The notes under the pieces are model-generated. The model ran no database searches. It had not been told where the DNA came from and saw only the letters and a program-made list of their open reading frames with translations. A program made the position numbers and the translations under genes. Positions 47,761 through 56,410 of a stretch of DNA of 64,000 nt are shown one piece after another. Origin of the DNA: an uncultured Anaerolineae bacterium (lineage in GTDB: Bacteria; Chloroflexota; Anaerolineae; J036; Brachytrichaceae); NCBI GenBank assembly GCA_937959265.1, contig CALGMA010000002.1, positions 40,207 through 104,206 of the forward strand. Direction: 5' to 3'. How positions within the stretch are numbered: the first letter of the stretch is position 1; each line of letters opens with the position of its first letter.

Positions 47761-48105
47761 ATGAACCAATTGATCCACCAGTTCAAAGCGGAATTCTTCA
47801 AGGCGCTGGCTCACCCCGCGCGCCTGGCCATCCTGGAGCAACTGCGCTCCGGGGAGAAGAGCGTGGGCGAGCTACAAGCGAGCCTGAACGCCGACCAACC
47901 CACGATCTCCCAACACCTGGCGCGTTTGCGCATGAGCGACTTGGTCCAGGCGCGCAAGGAAGGCACAACGACGTATTACGCCGTGCGTGATCCGGCCATC
48001 TTCGAGCTGATGGACGTCGCCAAGAAGATTTTCAACAACCAATTGGTGGATCGGCAGGCATTGCTGCGGCAATTGAGGAACGAGTCGCGCAGCCGAACGG
48101 GGTGA
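47761..48105 (+). CDS. ArsR family transcriptional regulator
   Basis: 114 aa winged helix: FFKALAHPARLAILEQLRSGEKSVGEL, DNA-recognition helix QPTISQHLARLRMSDLV, wing KEGTTTYYAVRDP. It has no cysteine at all, so it lacks the CxC sites of arsenic and cadmium sensors; any metal site would be of the His/Asp type, or it senses something else. ATG 47761 is preferred to an upstream in-frame ATG that would lie inside the operator, and follows TATAAT by 12 bases. It precedes a SulP transporter by 57 bases and likely controls it. Confidence 0.92.
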   Translation: MNQLIHQFKAEFFKALAHPARLAILEQLRSGEKSVGELQASLNADQPTISQHLARLRMSDLVQARKEGTTTYYAVRDPAIFELMDVAKKIFNNQLVDRQALLRQLRNESRSRTG

Positions 48106-48162
48106 CGCACTCGATACGCTTCGCTTCGTCGGACATTTCAAGGATCTTCAGAGGTCTTACCT

Positions 48163-49851
48163 ATGTCTTTGCTCTCGTCGTTCGTTCGCATGTTGCGTGA
48201 AGAGTTCGATCGCTACAATTTGGCCGTCTTTCAAAAAGACCTACTGGCCGCGCTGACAGTGGCGGCGGTGGCGTTGCCGCTGGCGTTGGCGTTCGGCATT
48301 GCTTCCGGCAGCACGCCGGCCGCCGGCCTGGTCACCGCCGTCATCGCCGGCATCGTGATCGGCGGCCTCTCGGGTGCGCCGTTCCAGATCAGCGGGCCCA
48401 CCGGCGCGATGTCCGCCGTGCTCATTTTGGTGGCCAACCAGTACGGCCCGCAGGCGCTGCTGTTGGTGGGCGTGATGGCCGGCGCGATCATCCTTCTGAT
48501 CGGCCTGTTCAAGCTGGGACGGACCGTGCTGCTCATCCCGCGACCGGTGATCACCGGCTTCACCAGCGGGATCGCCATCATTATCTTCGTCGGCCAACTG
48601 GGCAACTTCTTCGGCGCGAAGGTCGAGCCGGCACAGGTGCCGCTACTCACCGCGCTGGGCGTGAGCGAGGAAAGCACGGTGCTCAAGTTGCTCGGCTTCT
48701 TGCGTTTCGATTACCCGATCAACTGGCAGACAATGGTGACCGCCGGCATCGTGATCGCCATGATCTTCTTGCTGCCGAAGCCGATCAGCAAGCGCATGCC
48801 CGGCTCGTTGATCGGCCTGATCGTCGCTTCGCTCATCGTGCTGGCCTTCGGGTGGCAGGAGCCGGTGATTGGCGAGATTCCGCGCACCATCATCCTCGAC
48901 CAACGTCTGCGGTTGGATGCCTCGCTGTTGCAGGAGGCACCGGCGCTGGTCGTTCCGGCGCTCAGCGTGGCTGCGCTGGGCGCGATCGAGTCGTTGCTCT
49001 GCGGCACCGTAGGCAGCAAAGCTACCAGCAAGAAGATAGACGGCGATCAAGAGCTGATCGCACAGGGCATCGGCAACCTGCTCATCCCGCTGTTCGGCGG
49101 CGTTCCGGCCACAGCGGCCATCGCCCGCACGAGTGTAGCAATCAACAGCGGCGGGCAGACCCGCCTGGTTAGCATCCTGCACGGCGTGATCTTGCTGCTA
49201 TGTGCGCTCTTCCTTGGACCGGTGCTGGCGCGCGTGCCGCTGGCAGCGCTGGCTGGTGTGCTCATGGCTACGGCGATCAAGATGAACGAGTGGGAGGAGA
49301 TCCGCTGGATGTTCCGCCACCGCTTCAAGAGCGCCATTGCGCTGTTCTTCGTCACCATGTTTGCCACGGCGCTGCTCGACCTGACGCAGGCCATCATCAT
49401 CGGCGTCGCGTTGAGCGCGTTGTTCTACATCTATCGCTCCAGCAACGTCTCTGTGACGCGCAAGGAGGTGGACGTGAAGATGTTGCAGGCGCGCGGTCAC
49501 GCGATTGACGACACGCATCCTGATATTCAAGTAGTGTACGTCACCGGCCCGCTGTTCTTTGCAGCGGTGCAAGCCTTCCGCCGCGAGTTCGGCGATCACC
49601 AGTGCGCCCGGGTGCTCATCTTCTCGATGCGCGGCGTGCCGCTGATCGACGTGAGCGGATTGGAGCTGATCGAAGAAGTGCTCGAGGCACAACACGCGTG
49701 CGGCGGTGAGTTGATGCTCTGCGCCGTGCAGCCGGCCGTGCGCGAGATGCTCGACCGCTCGCGGCTGACTGAGGAGATTGGCGAACACAACATCTTCTGG
49801 GCCGCCGATGCCGCCATCATCGAGGCGAACCGCCGGCTCAGCGCAGCGTGA
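48163..49851 (+). CDS. SulP family anion transporter with STAS domain
   Basis: 562 aa. About 12-14 membrane segments in residues 25-430, with the SulP signature near PLALAFGIASGSTPAAGLVTAVIAG and FQISGPTGAMSAVL, then a STAS domain (about 440-555: VVYVTGPLFFAAVQAF, then VLIFSMRGVPLIDVSGLELIEE). SulP proteins carry sulfate, bicarbonate, molybdate or dicarboxylates; the substrate here is unknown. In an operon with the ArsR regulator. A short AGAGG lies upstream of the ATG. Convergent with the second M20 gene, 23 bases apart. Confidence 0.93.
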   Translation: MSLLSSFVRMLREEFDRYNLAVFQKDLLAALTVAAVALPLALAFGIASGSTPAAGLVTAVIAGIVIGGLSGAPFQISGPTGAMSAVLILVANQYGPQALLLVGVMAGAIILLIGLFKLGRTVLLIPRPVITGFTSGIAIIIFVGQLGNFFGAKVEPAQVPLLTALGVSEESTVLKLLGFLRFDYPINWQTMVTAGIVIAMIFLLPKPISKRMPGSLIGLIVASLIVLAFGWQEPVIGEIPRTIILDQRLRLDASLLQEAPALVVPALSVAALGAIESLLCGTVGSKATSKKIDGDQELIAQGIGNLLIPLFGGVPATAAIARTSVAINSGGQTRLVSILHGVILLLCALFLGPVLARVPLAALAGVLMATAIKMNEWEEIRWMFRHRFKSAIALFFVTMFATALLDLTQAIIIGVALSALFYIYRSSNVSVTRKEVDVKMLQARGHAIDDTHPDIQVVYVTGPLFFAAVQAFRREFGDHQCARVLIFSMRGVPLIDVSGLELIEEVLEAQHACGGELMLCAVQPAVREMLDRSRLTEEIGEHNIFWAADAAIIEANRRLSAA

Positions 49852-49874
49852 GCAATGCCGCGCGTCGAGCGCGC

Positions 49875-51116
49875 CTAAGTCGCCAACCAGGCCATCACCT
49901 TGTCGGCCAGCCGGTCGAGGGCGCGCACGGAGAGTTCGATGTGCTCGGCCCGCGTGTCCTCGTCCTTGTTGTGCGAGAGGCCGCGCAGGCTCTGCACGAA
50001 CAGCATGACGGTGGGCACGCCGGCCCAGGCCATCTCGATCGCGTCGTGGCCGGGGCCGCTGGGCATGCGATGCGAGGCGCCAGCATTCACCTCGCAGATC
50101 GCCTTGTCGCACAGGTCCACTAGGTGCGGGTGGAAGAGCTGTGGAGGAGACTGGTAGATCGTGCGCCAGGTCACATCCACGCCTTCTTCCCCGGCGATGC
50201 GCGTGCTGGCCGCACATGCGTCGTCCACCATCGCCTGCAACCGAGTGGCGTCAATATGGCGCATGTCTAAGGTGAGGGCACATTCGCCAGCCACGGCGGT
50301 AGGGATGTCGGGCGTGTTGCGCACGCGGCCGTTCGTGCCTACGCCGCCGTGGCGCTTGGCGATTTCGCGCACCTCCAGCGCAAAGCGCGCCGCGGCCAGA
50401 AAGGCATCGCGCCGCAGGTGCATAGGAAAACCGCCGGCGTGAGCGGCCATGCCGCTGAACGTGAGCTGATGCCGCTCGATGCCGTAGCAGCCGATCACCG
50501 CGCCGAGCGGCAAGCCCAGCGACTCCAACACTGGCCCCTGCTCAACGTGCATCTCCAGATAGGCGCCGGCGTCGGCAATTTGCCGATGGGCTTGCTCCGC
50601 CGTCATCAAGTCCACCCCATAGGCTTTCACGGCGTCGGGCAGCCGTGCGCCGTCGGTATCGGTCAGTCGGCTGACCCATTCGAGGTTCAACCGGCCGGCG
50701 ACGGCGCTGGAGCCGAAGAGGCTGCGGCCGAAGCGCGCGCCTTCCTCGTCGGCCCAGTCCACCAGGCGCACGGTGACCGGCGGCGCGCCCTGGCCGGCGA
50801 TGCGCCGGAGGACTTCCAGGCCAGCCAGCACCCCCAGGCAACCGTCCAGCCAGCCGCCGTTTGGCACGCTGTCCAGGTGGCTGCCGATGATCAGCGCGCG
50901 GGGCGATGCGCCGGGCAAGGTCGCCCAAAGGTTGCCGGCTTCGTCTTGTTCGACCGTCACCGGCAGTTCGGCCAGCTTGCGGCGATACCAGTCACGCGCC
51001 TTGGCCCAGGTGGGCGTCCAGGCCACGCGCTGCGCGCCACGTTCATCGGAAGTCAAGGCCGCCAGTTCGCGCAGGTCAGCGATGGTGCGCTGTGGGTTCA
51101 GTGAAGAGGCAGACAT
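49875..51116 (-). CDS. M20 family Zn-dependent amidohydrolase, copy 2
   Basis: 413 aa, same family and clearly a paralogue of the gene at 46410-47657: GSHLDSVPNGGWLDGCLGVLAG, RLVDWADEEGARFGRSLFGSSA, LEMHVEQGPVLESLG, GPGHDAIEMAWAGVPTVMLFV and SLRGLSHNKDEDT all align. Divergence across the body suggests an old duplication with different substrates. ATG 51116 sits 9 bases after TAGAAT (51131-51126) with no Shine-Dalgarno. Role as for copy 1: hydrolysis of carbamoyl or ureido nitrogen compounds. Confidence 0.9.
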   Translation of the reverse strand: MSASSLNPQRTIADLRELAALTSDERGAQRVAWTPTWAKARDWYRRKLAELPVTVEQDEAGNLWATLPGASPRALIIGSHLDSVPNGGWLDGCLGVLAGLEVLRRIAGQGAPPVTVRLVDWADEEGARFGRSLFGSSAVAGRLNLEWVSRLTDTDGARLPDAVKAYGVDLMTAEQAHRQIADAGAYLEMHVEQGPVLESLGLPLGAVIGCYGIERHQLTFSGMAAHAGGFPMHLRRDAFLAAARFALEVREIAKRHGGVGTNGRVRNTPDIPTAVAGECALTLDMRHIDATRLQAMVDDACAASTRIAGEEGVDVTWRTIYQSPPQLFHPHLVDLCDKAICEVNAGASHRMPSGPGHDAIEMAWAGVPTVMLFVQSLRGLSHNKDEDTRAEHIELSVRALDRLADKVMAWLAT

Positions 51117-51179
51117 GGCGCAGCAATTCTACGCCCACATCACGGCCAGCGCTCTCCTGATGACGATAGAGCAACGCTA

Positions 51180-51899
51180 CTACATGGGCGTGGCCGCTTG
51201 CGCCAGCGCGTCCAGCAGCGGCAGGGCGCACTGCATGCGTCCGGCGCCTGCGCTGAGCTTCTCAGGCAGGCAGAACGTGGTGTAAGTAACGCGTGAGGGT
51301 TCAACCTCGAACCAGCCGAGCACTGCCCTGCGCAGGTCAGGCCGATGGTCGGTGGGATTGTCACAAGCGAAACGGGCGAAGAAGTCCAGTACGGCGCTGC
51401 GCAGTTCGGATGACAAGTATGCGCCGGCCTCGATGGGTTGCGGGCTGGTCACGCGCGCCTCGGCGTCGAAGGCTAAGTCGCCAGTGAGCACTTCCGGCCA
51501 TCGGCTCGCCAGCAAGGGCACATCCTCCTGAAGCCCTGTGGGTTCAATGGTCAGCCTCACCGATGCCGGAGCTGGAAGCTCGAGCGCAAGCGCATAGAAC
51601 GGCGCGCGCAGATAGGGGCGCGAGTCGCCCTGCTGAAGATAATAGGCGTGTTGCCAGACGGAGGCGGCGTAACCATGGAGCGAGCCGCGCAAGATGGGGC
51701 GCTGCTTGCGGAGCGCGACTGCTCTGGCCGGTTCGTCCACATCCTCCCAGGCGCCGTCCCGCATGGGCGACAACCCCAGCATCTCCGCTATGCGCCGCTC
51801 TTCACCGGTGTTACGTTGCCATAACCACAGCAATGCGCCTGCGCTGCCCAAGAGCAGCGTCAACCAGCCAATGCCCTTCATAAATTGCCTGCGTTTCAT
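51180..51899 (-). CDS. Exported or anchored protein with Tat-like start, unknown function
   Basis: 239 aa, not recognised. Begins MKRRQFMKGIGWLTLLLGSAGALLWLW: a twin-arginine-like RRQFMK followed by a hydrophobic segment with no clear cleavage site, so a Tat-exported or simply anchored protein. The rest is soluble, with two Cys (about 180 and 213) and no known motif. It stands alone between the M20 gene and tetR. TATGAT lies 14 bases upstream of the ATG. Confidence 0.7.
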   Translation of the reverse strand: MKRRQFMKGIGWLTLLLGSAGALLWLWQRNTGEERRIAEMLGLSPMRDGAWEDVDEPARAVALRKQRPILRGSLHGYAASVWQHAYYLQQGDSRPYLRAPFYALALELPAPASVRLTIEPTGLQEDVPLLASRWPEVLTGDLAFDAEARVTSPQPIEAGAYLSSELRSAVLDFFARFACDNPTDHRPDLRRAVLGWFEVEPSRVTYTTFCLPEKLSAGAGRMQCALPLLDALAQAATPM

Positions 51900-52198
51900 G
51901 CGCGATGGTGCGCATCATACAGCGGGACGCGCGTCTTTCGTCGCGGACTCAGCAAGTTCACGAGCAACTGCTCGACCGCGTGCGCGCCAAACGGATCGCC
52001 TAAGCCGGAGCGAAGCCCCAGTGCGCTTCATCCATGGCGACAAGGATGCGCTCGCGCGGTTCGTTTGCATGCGAGTCGCCGCGAGGTGGTCTGCCGCGAA
52101 ACTGCGCGTGTTGCGCGATTCTAGTAAGCAGGCGGCATCTGGGAAGTGACATTAAACAAAAACTGTGCAAACGTTCACCTAGCATTAAGGCAGCTCAA
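51900..52198. other. Intergenic stretch without recognisable gene
   Basis: About 300 bases between the Tat-like protein gene and the tetR operator. Short open frames on both strands look like chance; no hairpin terminator or repeat of the main family was found. The last 50 bases are AT-richer and probably hold the tetR promoter. Confidence 0.5.
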
Positions 52199-52224
52199 TT
52201 AATCATACTGGTCAGTTTGATTAA
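52199..52224. promoter_or_regulatory. TetR operator, inverted repeat before tetR
   Basis: TTAATCATACTG and CAGTTTGATTAA are 12-base arms with one mismatch around GT, ending on the base before the tetR ATG. It overlaps a CATACT -10-like hexamer. Its core ACTGGTCAGT is identical to the core of the palindrome upstream of pufB. Autorepression is likely. Confidence 0.75.
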
Positions 52225-52866
52225 ATGGGTCAGTCGTTGATCATTGGTGTAAGCAGGCGAAGACCGGGCAGGCAGCCCGCCGCGCTGGGCAGCGCAGAGG
52301 ATACCCGACGCGCCATCTTCCAACACGCCATGCGCCTGATCAACGAGCGCGGTTACGAGGCAGTTTCTATGAGCGACATTGCGCGCGCGGCCGGGCTGAC
52401 CAAGGCGACGTTGTACTACCACTTCCCGAGCAAGGCCGACCTGCTCACCACAGGCGCGCTAGACCTTCTGCGTCGCGTGCGGCGCGACATTGAGCGCATC
52501 GTCAACGACCGGTCGCTCAACGCGCGCCAGCGCCTGGAGCGCCTGGCGATCGAACGACAAAGCCGGCCGCTGGCCGCCACCTACAACGCTGCCATGATGG
52601 ACGCTGCCATGCGTCAGTTGAGCGAAGACCAGCAAGCGCGGTTACGAGAAGCGTTCGCGCAGCTCAACGAACCGCTGCTTCAACTGGTGAAAGAGGGCAT
52701 CGCTACGGGCGAGCTGCGCGCCATAGACCCGGAGGTCATCGCCCTGGCCTTTCGCCGGCTGTTCACCGAGTCAAGTAGCCCATCCCGCGACGAGGATCGA
52801 ACGACGTTGACCCGCGCGCTGCTCGAAACGTTCTTCCATGGCATCGCCGGCGCGCAGCGGGCTTAG
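52225..52866 (+). CDS. TetR/AcrR family transcriptional regulator
   Basis: 213 aa. N-terminal helix-turn-helix about residues 30-75: IFQHAMRLINERGYEAVSMSDIARAAGLTKATLYYHFPSKADLL is a textbook TetR pattern. The C-terminal ligand domain is helical with no recognisable ligand signature. The basic N-terminus (SRRRPGRQPA) may contact DNA. It is followed 69 bases downstream by an MFS transporter on the same strand, a common efflux-control arrangement. Confidence 0.92.
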   Translation: MGQSLIIGVSRRRPGRQPAALGSAEDTRRAIFQHAMRLINERGYEAVSMSDIARAAGLTKATLYYHFPSKADLLTTGALDLLRRVRRDIERIVNDRSLNARQRLERLAIERQSRPLAATYNAAMMDAAMRQLSEDQQARLREAFAQLNEPLLQLVKEGIATGELRAIDPEVIALAFRRLFTESSSPSRDEDRTTLTRALLETFFHGIAGAQRA

Positions 52867-52935
52867 CAAGCTTGTAGAACAGAACGGGATTTCATCTTTC
52901 CGGCTGATTTTCGAGGACACGAGAGGAGAGCACAC

Positions 52936-54204
52936 ATGTTCAACAGAAGGGTTAATTTTGCGCAATCAAATAACAGCGTCGGACGCGGCGCGTTGACGTT
53001 CATCTTCATCACCGTTTTCATTGACCTGCTGGGGGTGGGCATCCTCATCCCTATCACCCCGTTCATCGTGCGTCAGTTCAACACCGACGCGCTGACCGTA
53101 GCCTTGCTCAGCGCCTCATATTCGCTCTTCCAGTTTGCTGCGGCGCCGTTGCTGGGCTGGCTCAGCGATCGCCACGGCCGACGGCCAGTGTTGCTGCTCA
53201 GCCTGTTCGGCACGGCGGTTGGCTACTTTGTCTTTGGCGCAGCCGGCGCGCTCTGGCTGCTGTTCCTGGCCCGCATCATTGACGGCATCACCGGCGGCAA
53301 CATCTCAATCGCGCAGGCGTTCATCGCCGACGTCACGCCGCCGCAGGATCGCTCCAAGGCTTTCGGCCTGATCGGCGCTGCTTTCGGACTAGGCTTCATC
53401 ATCGGCCCGGCGCTGGGCGGCGCGCTGAGCAACATCAGCCTTTCTGCGCCGGCTTACTTCGCGGGCGCGCTGGCCCTGGCCAACGTCGCGCTGGGCTACT
53501 TCATTCTGCCTGAGTCGCTGCCCATCGAGCAACGCGCACGCGAACCTTTTGCCCTGGCTAAGGTCAACCCCGCCGGCGCATTGTGGGATGCGCTCAAGCG
53601 CCCCAACCTCACGGCGCTGTTGCTGGCCGTGTTCGGCTTCAACTTTGCCTTCTCCGGCTTGCAAAACAACTTTTCGCTCTTCACGCTGGAGCGATTCGAC
53701 TGGGGGCCGAATCAGAACGCGATCCTGTTTAGCTTCGTCGGAGTGGTCGGGGTGATCATGCAGGCCGCCATCGTCCGGCGCCTGGTGCCGCGTTTCGGCG
53801 ACCACCGGCTGGCTATCTTCGGCATGGGCTTACAGGCAGCCACCTATGCGCTGATCGCCTTTGTGCCACAGGCCTGGATGCTCTTCCCGGTGCTCGGCGC
53901 GCTGAGCGTCGGCAACGGCCTGACCACACCGACATTGACCAGCATGGTGTCGAATCAGGTATCGCATCAGGAGCAAGGCAGCATCTTGGGGGTGACGCAA
54001 TCGCTCAACGCGCTCACCCGCGTGTTCGGACCGCTGTGGGCCGGCCTTGTCTTTGACACCATCGGCATAGGTGCCCCTTACTGGACCGGCACGATTTTCA
54101 TTGTGGTTGCGCTGGCGCTGGTCATCGGTAGCAAGCGGGCGACGCTGGGTACGCAAGGCGCGCCAGCACGGTCTGCAGTCGGCATACAAGTAGCCGGGAA
54201 GTAG
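52936..54204 (+). CDS. MFS transporter, TetA/Bmr-like drug efflux type
   Basis: 422 aa, 12 membrane segments. The N-terminal [16 protein letters not shown] and motif [15 protein letters not shown] between helices 2 and 3, then motif D-like [24 protein letters not shown] and motif C-like [14 protein letters not shown] identify a drug:H+ antiporter of the TetA class. ATG 52936 follows AGGAGAGCACAC. Controlled presumably by the upstream TetR. A strong terminator follows 9 bases after the stop. Confidence 0.92.
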   Translation: MFNRRVNFAQSNNSVGRGALTFIFITVFIDLLGVGILIPITPFIVRQFNTDALTVALLSASYSLFQFAAAPLLGWLSDRHGRRPVLLLSLFGTAVGYFVFGAAGALWLLFLARIIDGITGGNISIAQAFIADVTPPQDRSKAFGLIGAAFGLGFIIGPALGGALSNISLSAPAYFAGALALANVALGYFILPESLPIEQRAREPFALAKVNPAGALWDALKRPNLTALLLAVFGFNFAFSGLQNNFSLFTLERFDWGPNQNAILFSFVGVVGVIMQAAIVRRLVPRFGDHRLAIFGMGLQAATYALIAFVPQAWMLFPVLGALSVGNGLTTPTLTSMVSNQVSHQEQGSILGVTQSLNALTRVFGPLWAGLVFDTIGIGAPYWTGTIFIVVALALVIGSKRATLGTQGAPARSAVGIQVAGK

Positions 54205-54212
54205 CAACACAG

Positions 54213-54250
54213 CGCAGTCCCGCCGACATATCGACGGGACTGCGTGTTTT
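54213..54250 (+). terminator. Rho-independent terminator after MFS gene
   Basis: CGCAGTCCCG and CGGGACTGCG form a perfect 10-base stem with a 12-base loop, followed by TGTTTT. It lies 9 bases past the MFS stop and closes the tetR-MFS unit. Confidence 0.85.
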
Positions 54251-54389
54251 CCGCGCCATGGACTGGAGCTGGCGCGCCATCGCCGCCGCCCGTCTTGCCT
54301 GACATGGGCGAGGTTGTGCAACACGGCTGGGATCTCGCTCCTGGCGTTGGCTTGCCGCAACAACGGCAGCGCCGCGCTCGCGCGCGGTG

Positions 54390-55000
54390 CGCACGTGCAC
54401 AAGCGCCCAGATCGGCCGCAAGCGGATGAACAAGTCGTCGAACACACGATTAGCCGCGGATTCCAGTGAGATCGGCTTATCCTCGAACGAGCCCAGGTAG
54501 CTCATGAAGCTAGGGAAGTCGAAGATGGCTTCATTCGGTGCATCGGCGATTGTCATCACAGCGAAGTTGGTGTTCTCCGGCTCCATCACCTATCCAACCT
54601 ATTCGGCTCGCGTCCTTTCACGAGGTTAATGATGGCTGGATACATCCGATCCACATCGCCCGCCGGTTAGTGCACGTCTATCAGGTCGTGCGACAGGCCG
54701 AGGCTCTTGGCAAAGGCTTAGGTCTGCAAAAGGAACGCCCCGGGCAGCCCACGCCTCCAATTGCATCTGCGCCATCTCGTTGCCAACCGTACAATCATTC
54801 TCGTTGATCAGCATGGCGATACTCGTGGTTAGCGATGTGGCGGAGCCGGATTGACGCCACACCGCCTCACCCAGCCGCATAGCCTCGCCCTGCACACGGG
54901 TGTTGCTGCCCTGATAGACGTACGGGATGGGCGTACGGCAGCCGCATCTGCAAACCAATGCCAAGCCGGATGGGTTTCACCCGTCACGCGGCGATTGATG
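54390..55000 (-). pseudogene. Decayed gene, family not recognised
   Basis: Protein-like text continues across changing frames on the minus strand. From about 54999: VTGETHPAWHWF; from about 54925 in another frame: YVYQGSNTRVQGEAMRLGEA, then ATSLTTSIAMLINENDC and MAQMQLEAWAARGVPFADLS; then, shifted, FAKSLGLSHDLIDVH, a TAA stop at 54668-54666, and MYPAIINLVKGREPNRLDR to a stop at 54588; then, shifted by one, MEPENTNFAVMTIADAPNEA and FDFPSFMSYLGSFEDKP to about 54400. At least two frameshifts and one nonsense codon. Composition and codon use look native. The original function is not recognised. The last segment could alternatively be a separate short gene starting at the TGATG junction. Confidence 0.6.
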
Positions 55001-55068
55001 ATTGCGCGCTACGCGATGATACCGACCGTGATAGATTTGTGCCAAAGTCGGACTGCTTCCATCAATCG

Positions 55069-56244
55069 TCAACACCGGCGCGTGGCCTTGCACACCTGCT
55101 GCATGACAGCTTGCCAGCCCGCGCCAGCCGCTGCCGATGCAGAAGCCGCCGCAGCTGGCGCAGCGGTGGCCGCTTGACCGACCGCGCCCTGCACGCCCGT
55201 GACGGCTGAACTGCCCGCCTGCACCGCAGTCGTGATCACCGCCGAAGCCGCGGCTGCAGCACTGTTGATAACGTTGGCGATGACCTGCGTGTCCACCACC
55301 ACGCGGCTGCTGCCTTCCGATTGAAGCTGGGCGAGCGGCGCCGACAGCGCGCCGGTCAAGTCCACGAATGCCTGTTGGCCGTCGAAGGGCACACGCAATT
55401 GCACGACCGCTTTGCCGTCCCAACCCACCTCGGGCGCAACCTTGGACTGAGTGATGCCGGTGACGGTCAGGCCGCCCGCGTCGAGCCGCGCACCACCCTG
55501 AAACACCAACGGCGCAGCTTGTACGCCCAGCGCCGCGCCGATCGCGCCGGCATCCAGGCCAGTGCGCGCCTGTACGCCGACAGACGATTTGCCCGTGCCG
55601 GGCGCGAGCGTACCGCTGATGACGACGCTGCTGAGGCCAGGAATTCGCACGCTGTCGAGGAGAGAGATGTTGAGTCCCCGCGCCGCGAGCAGGTTGCCGA
55701 TCACGGCCAGGTCGCCGGTATACGTCACGTTGATGTTGCCGAGGATAAAAACCAACGGCGCCTCGGGGTCAATCACCAGCACGACGCGCTGGCCAGGGGG
55801 GATGGCCAGGCCGACGTTCTGCGCCACGCCCGCCTCATCCGTAATCTTGCGCGTGACGTTCAGGCCGCCGCCGAAGTCGAGAAACAGGTAGCGTTGATCT
55901 TCGTCCAGCGGCGCGCCCAGATCGGCCAACGCTGCGCCGGTGTCAAGGCCGATTTCGGCGCGCACCAGATCGGACATCTGCATGCTGGCCAATGGGCCGA
56001 CCGCGGGGAGTTTCACCCTCGCCGAGCCGCGGAAGCCCTCGGGCTGATCGTTTTGGCCGGGCCGCACTTGCAGGTTGGCATCCAGCAACTGAACGTCGCC
56101 AATCGGCAACTTCAAATTCAGCGACTTGACAGTTTGGCTCGGCGGCGCTGCCTCGCTGGCCGCCAGCGCCGGCTGGGCGACCAGGTGGCCTGCGACAGCA
56201 ACCAGCGTCACGGCTGCCATCCATGTTCGGCAATTCGATATCAT
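55069..56244 (-). CDS. Secreted protein of unknown function
   Basis: 391 aa, not recognised. Signal peptide MISNCRTWMAAVTLVAVAGHL ending near AQPALAAS, then a beta-rich body with repeated hydrophobic-glycine patterns (LNLKLPIGDVQLLDANLQV, VVLVIDPEAPLVFILGNINV, GLSSVVISGTLAPG), and an alanine-rich C-terminus (about 325-380) with two Cys at the end (VCKATRRC). The ATG at 56244 is preferred over an upstream start because it gives the signal peptide and has GGAGAAGAGG in front. Last gene of the 55-64 kb minus-strand run; a hairpin repeat separates it from the upstream PI-PLC-like gene. Confidence 0.75.
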   Translation of the reverse strand: MISNCRTWMAAVTLVAVAGHLVAQPALAASEAAPPSQTVKSLNLKLPIGDVQLLDANLQVRPGQNDQPEGFRGSARVKLPAVGPLASMQMSDLVRAEIGLDTGAALADLGAPLDEDQRYLFLDFGGGLNVTRKITDEAGVAQNVGLAIPPGQRVVLVIDPEAPLVFILGNINVTYTGDLAVIGNLLAARGLNISLLDSVRIPGLSSVVISGTLAPGTGKSSVGVQARTGLDAGAIGAALGVQAAPLVFQGGARLDAGGLTVTGITQSKVAPEVGWDGKAVVQLRVPFDGQQAFVDLTGALSAPLAQLQSEGSSRVVVDTQVIANVINSAAAAASAVITTAVQAGSSAVTGVQGAVGQAATAAPAAAASASAAAGAGWQAVMQQVCKATRRC

Positions 56245-56328
56245 CCTCTTCTCCGCTTCTCTCCCATACGACTGACTCAACGACACCCTCATCCGCGAGC
56301 TTCAGCTGTCGAAAAGTGTGCTCCTGCT

Positions 56329-56369
56329 GGAGCGTCAGCTCCGGCTTTGTATCGCGGAGCTGACGCTCC
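56329..56369. repeat. Nested inverted repeat (GGAGCGTCAGCTCC type)
   Basis: GGAGCGTCAGCTCC (56329-56342) and GGAGCTGACGCTCC (56356-56369) are perfect 14-base inverted arms around a 13-base loop. Each arm is itself a small hairpin (GGAGC, GTCA, GCTCC), so the site can form one long or two short stems. A second hairpin, AGAGTT and AACTCT around TAG, lies at about 56386-56400. On the minus transcript these follow the PI-PLC-like stop, so a terminator or processing role is plausible. Confidence 0.65.
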
Positions 56370-56410
56370 GCCTGGGGCTTCTTTAGAGTTTAGAACTCTG
56401 GATGCTCGAG

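Noticed and set aside
54390..54589. QueF-like C-terminus in the decayed gene (ANRVFDDLFIRLRP resembles NRILDDLVAALQP)
   Set aside because: The match is short, the preceding text lacks the QueF Cys motif, and the segments upstream do not resemble QueF.
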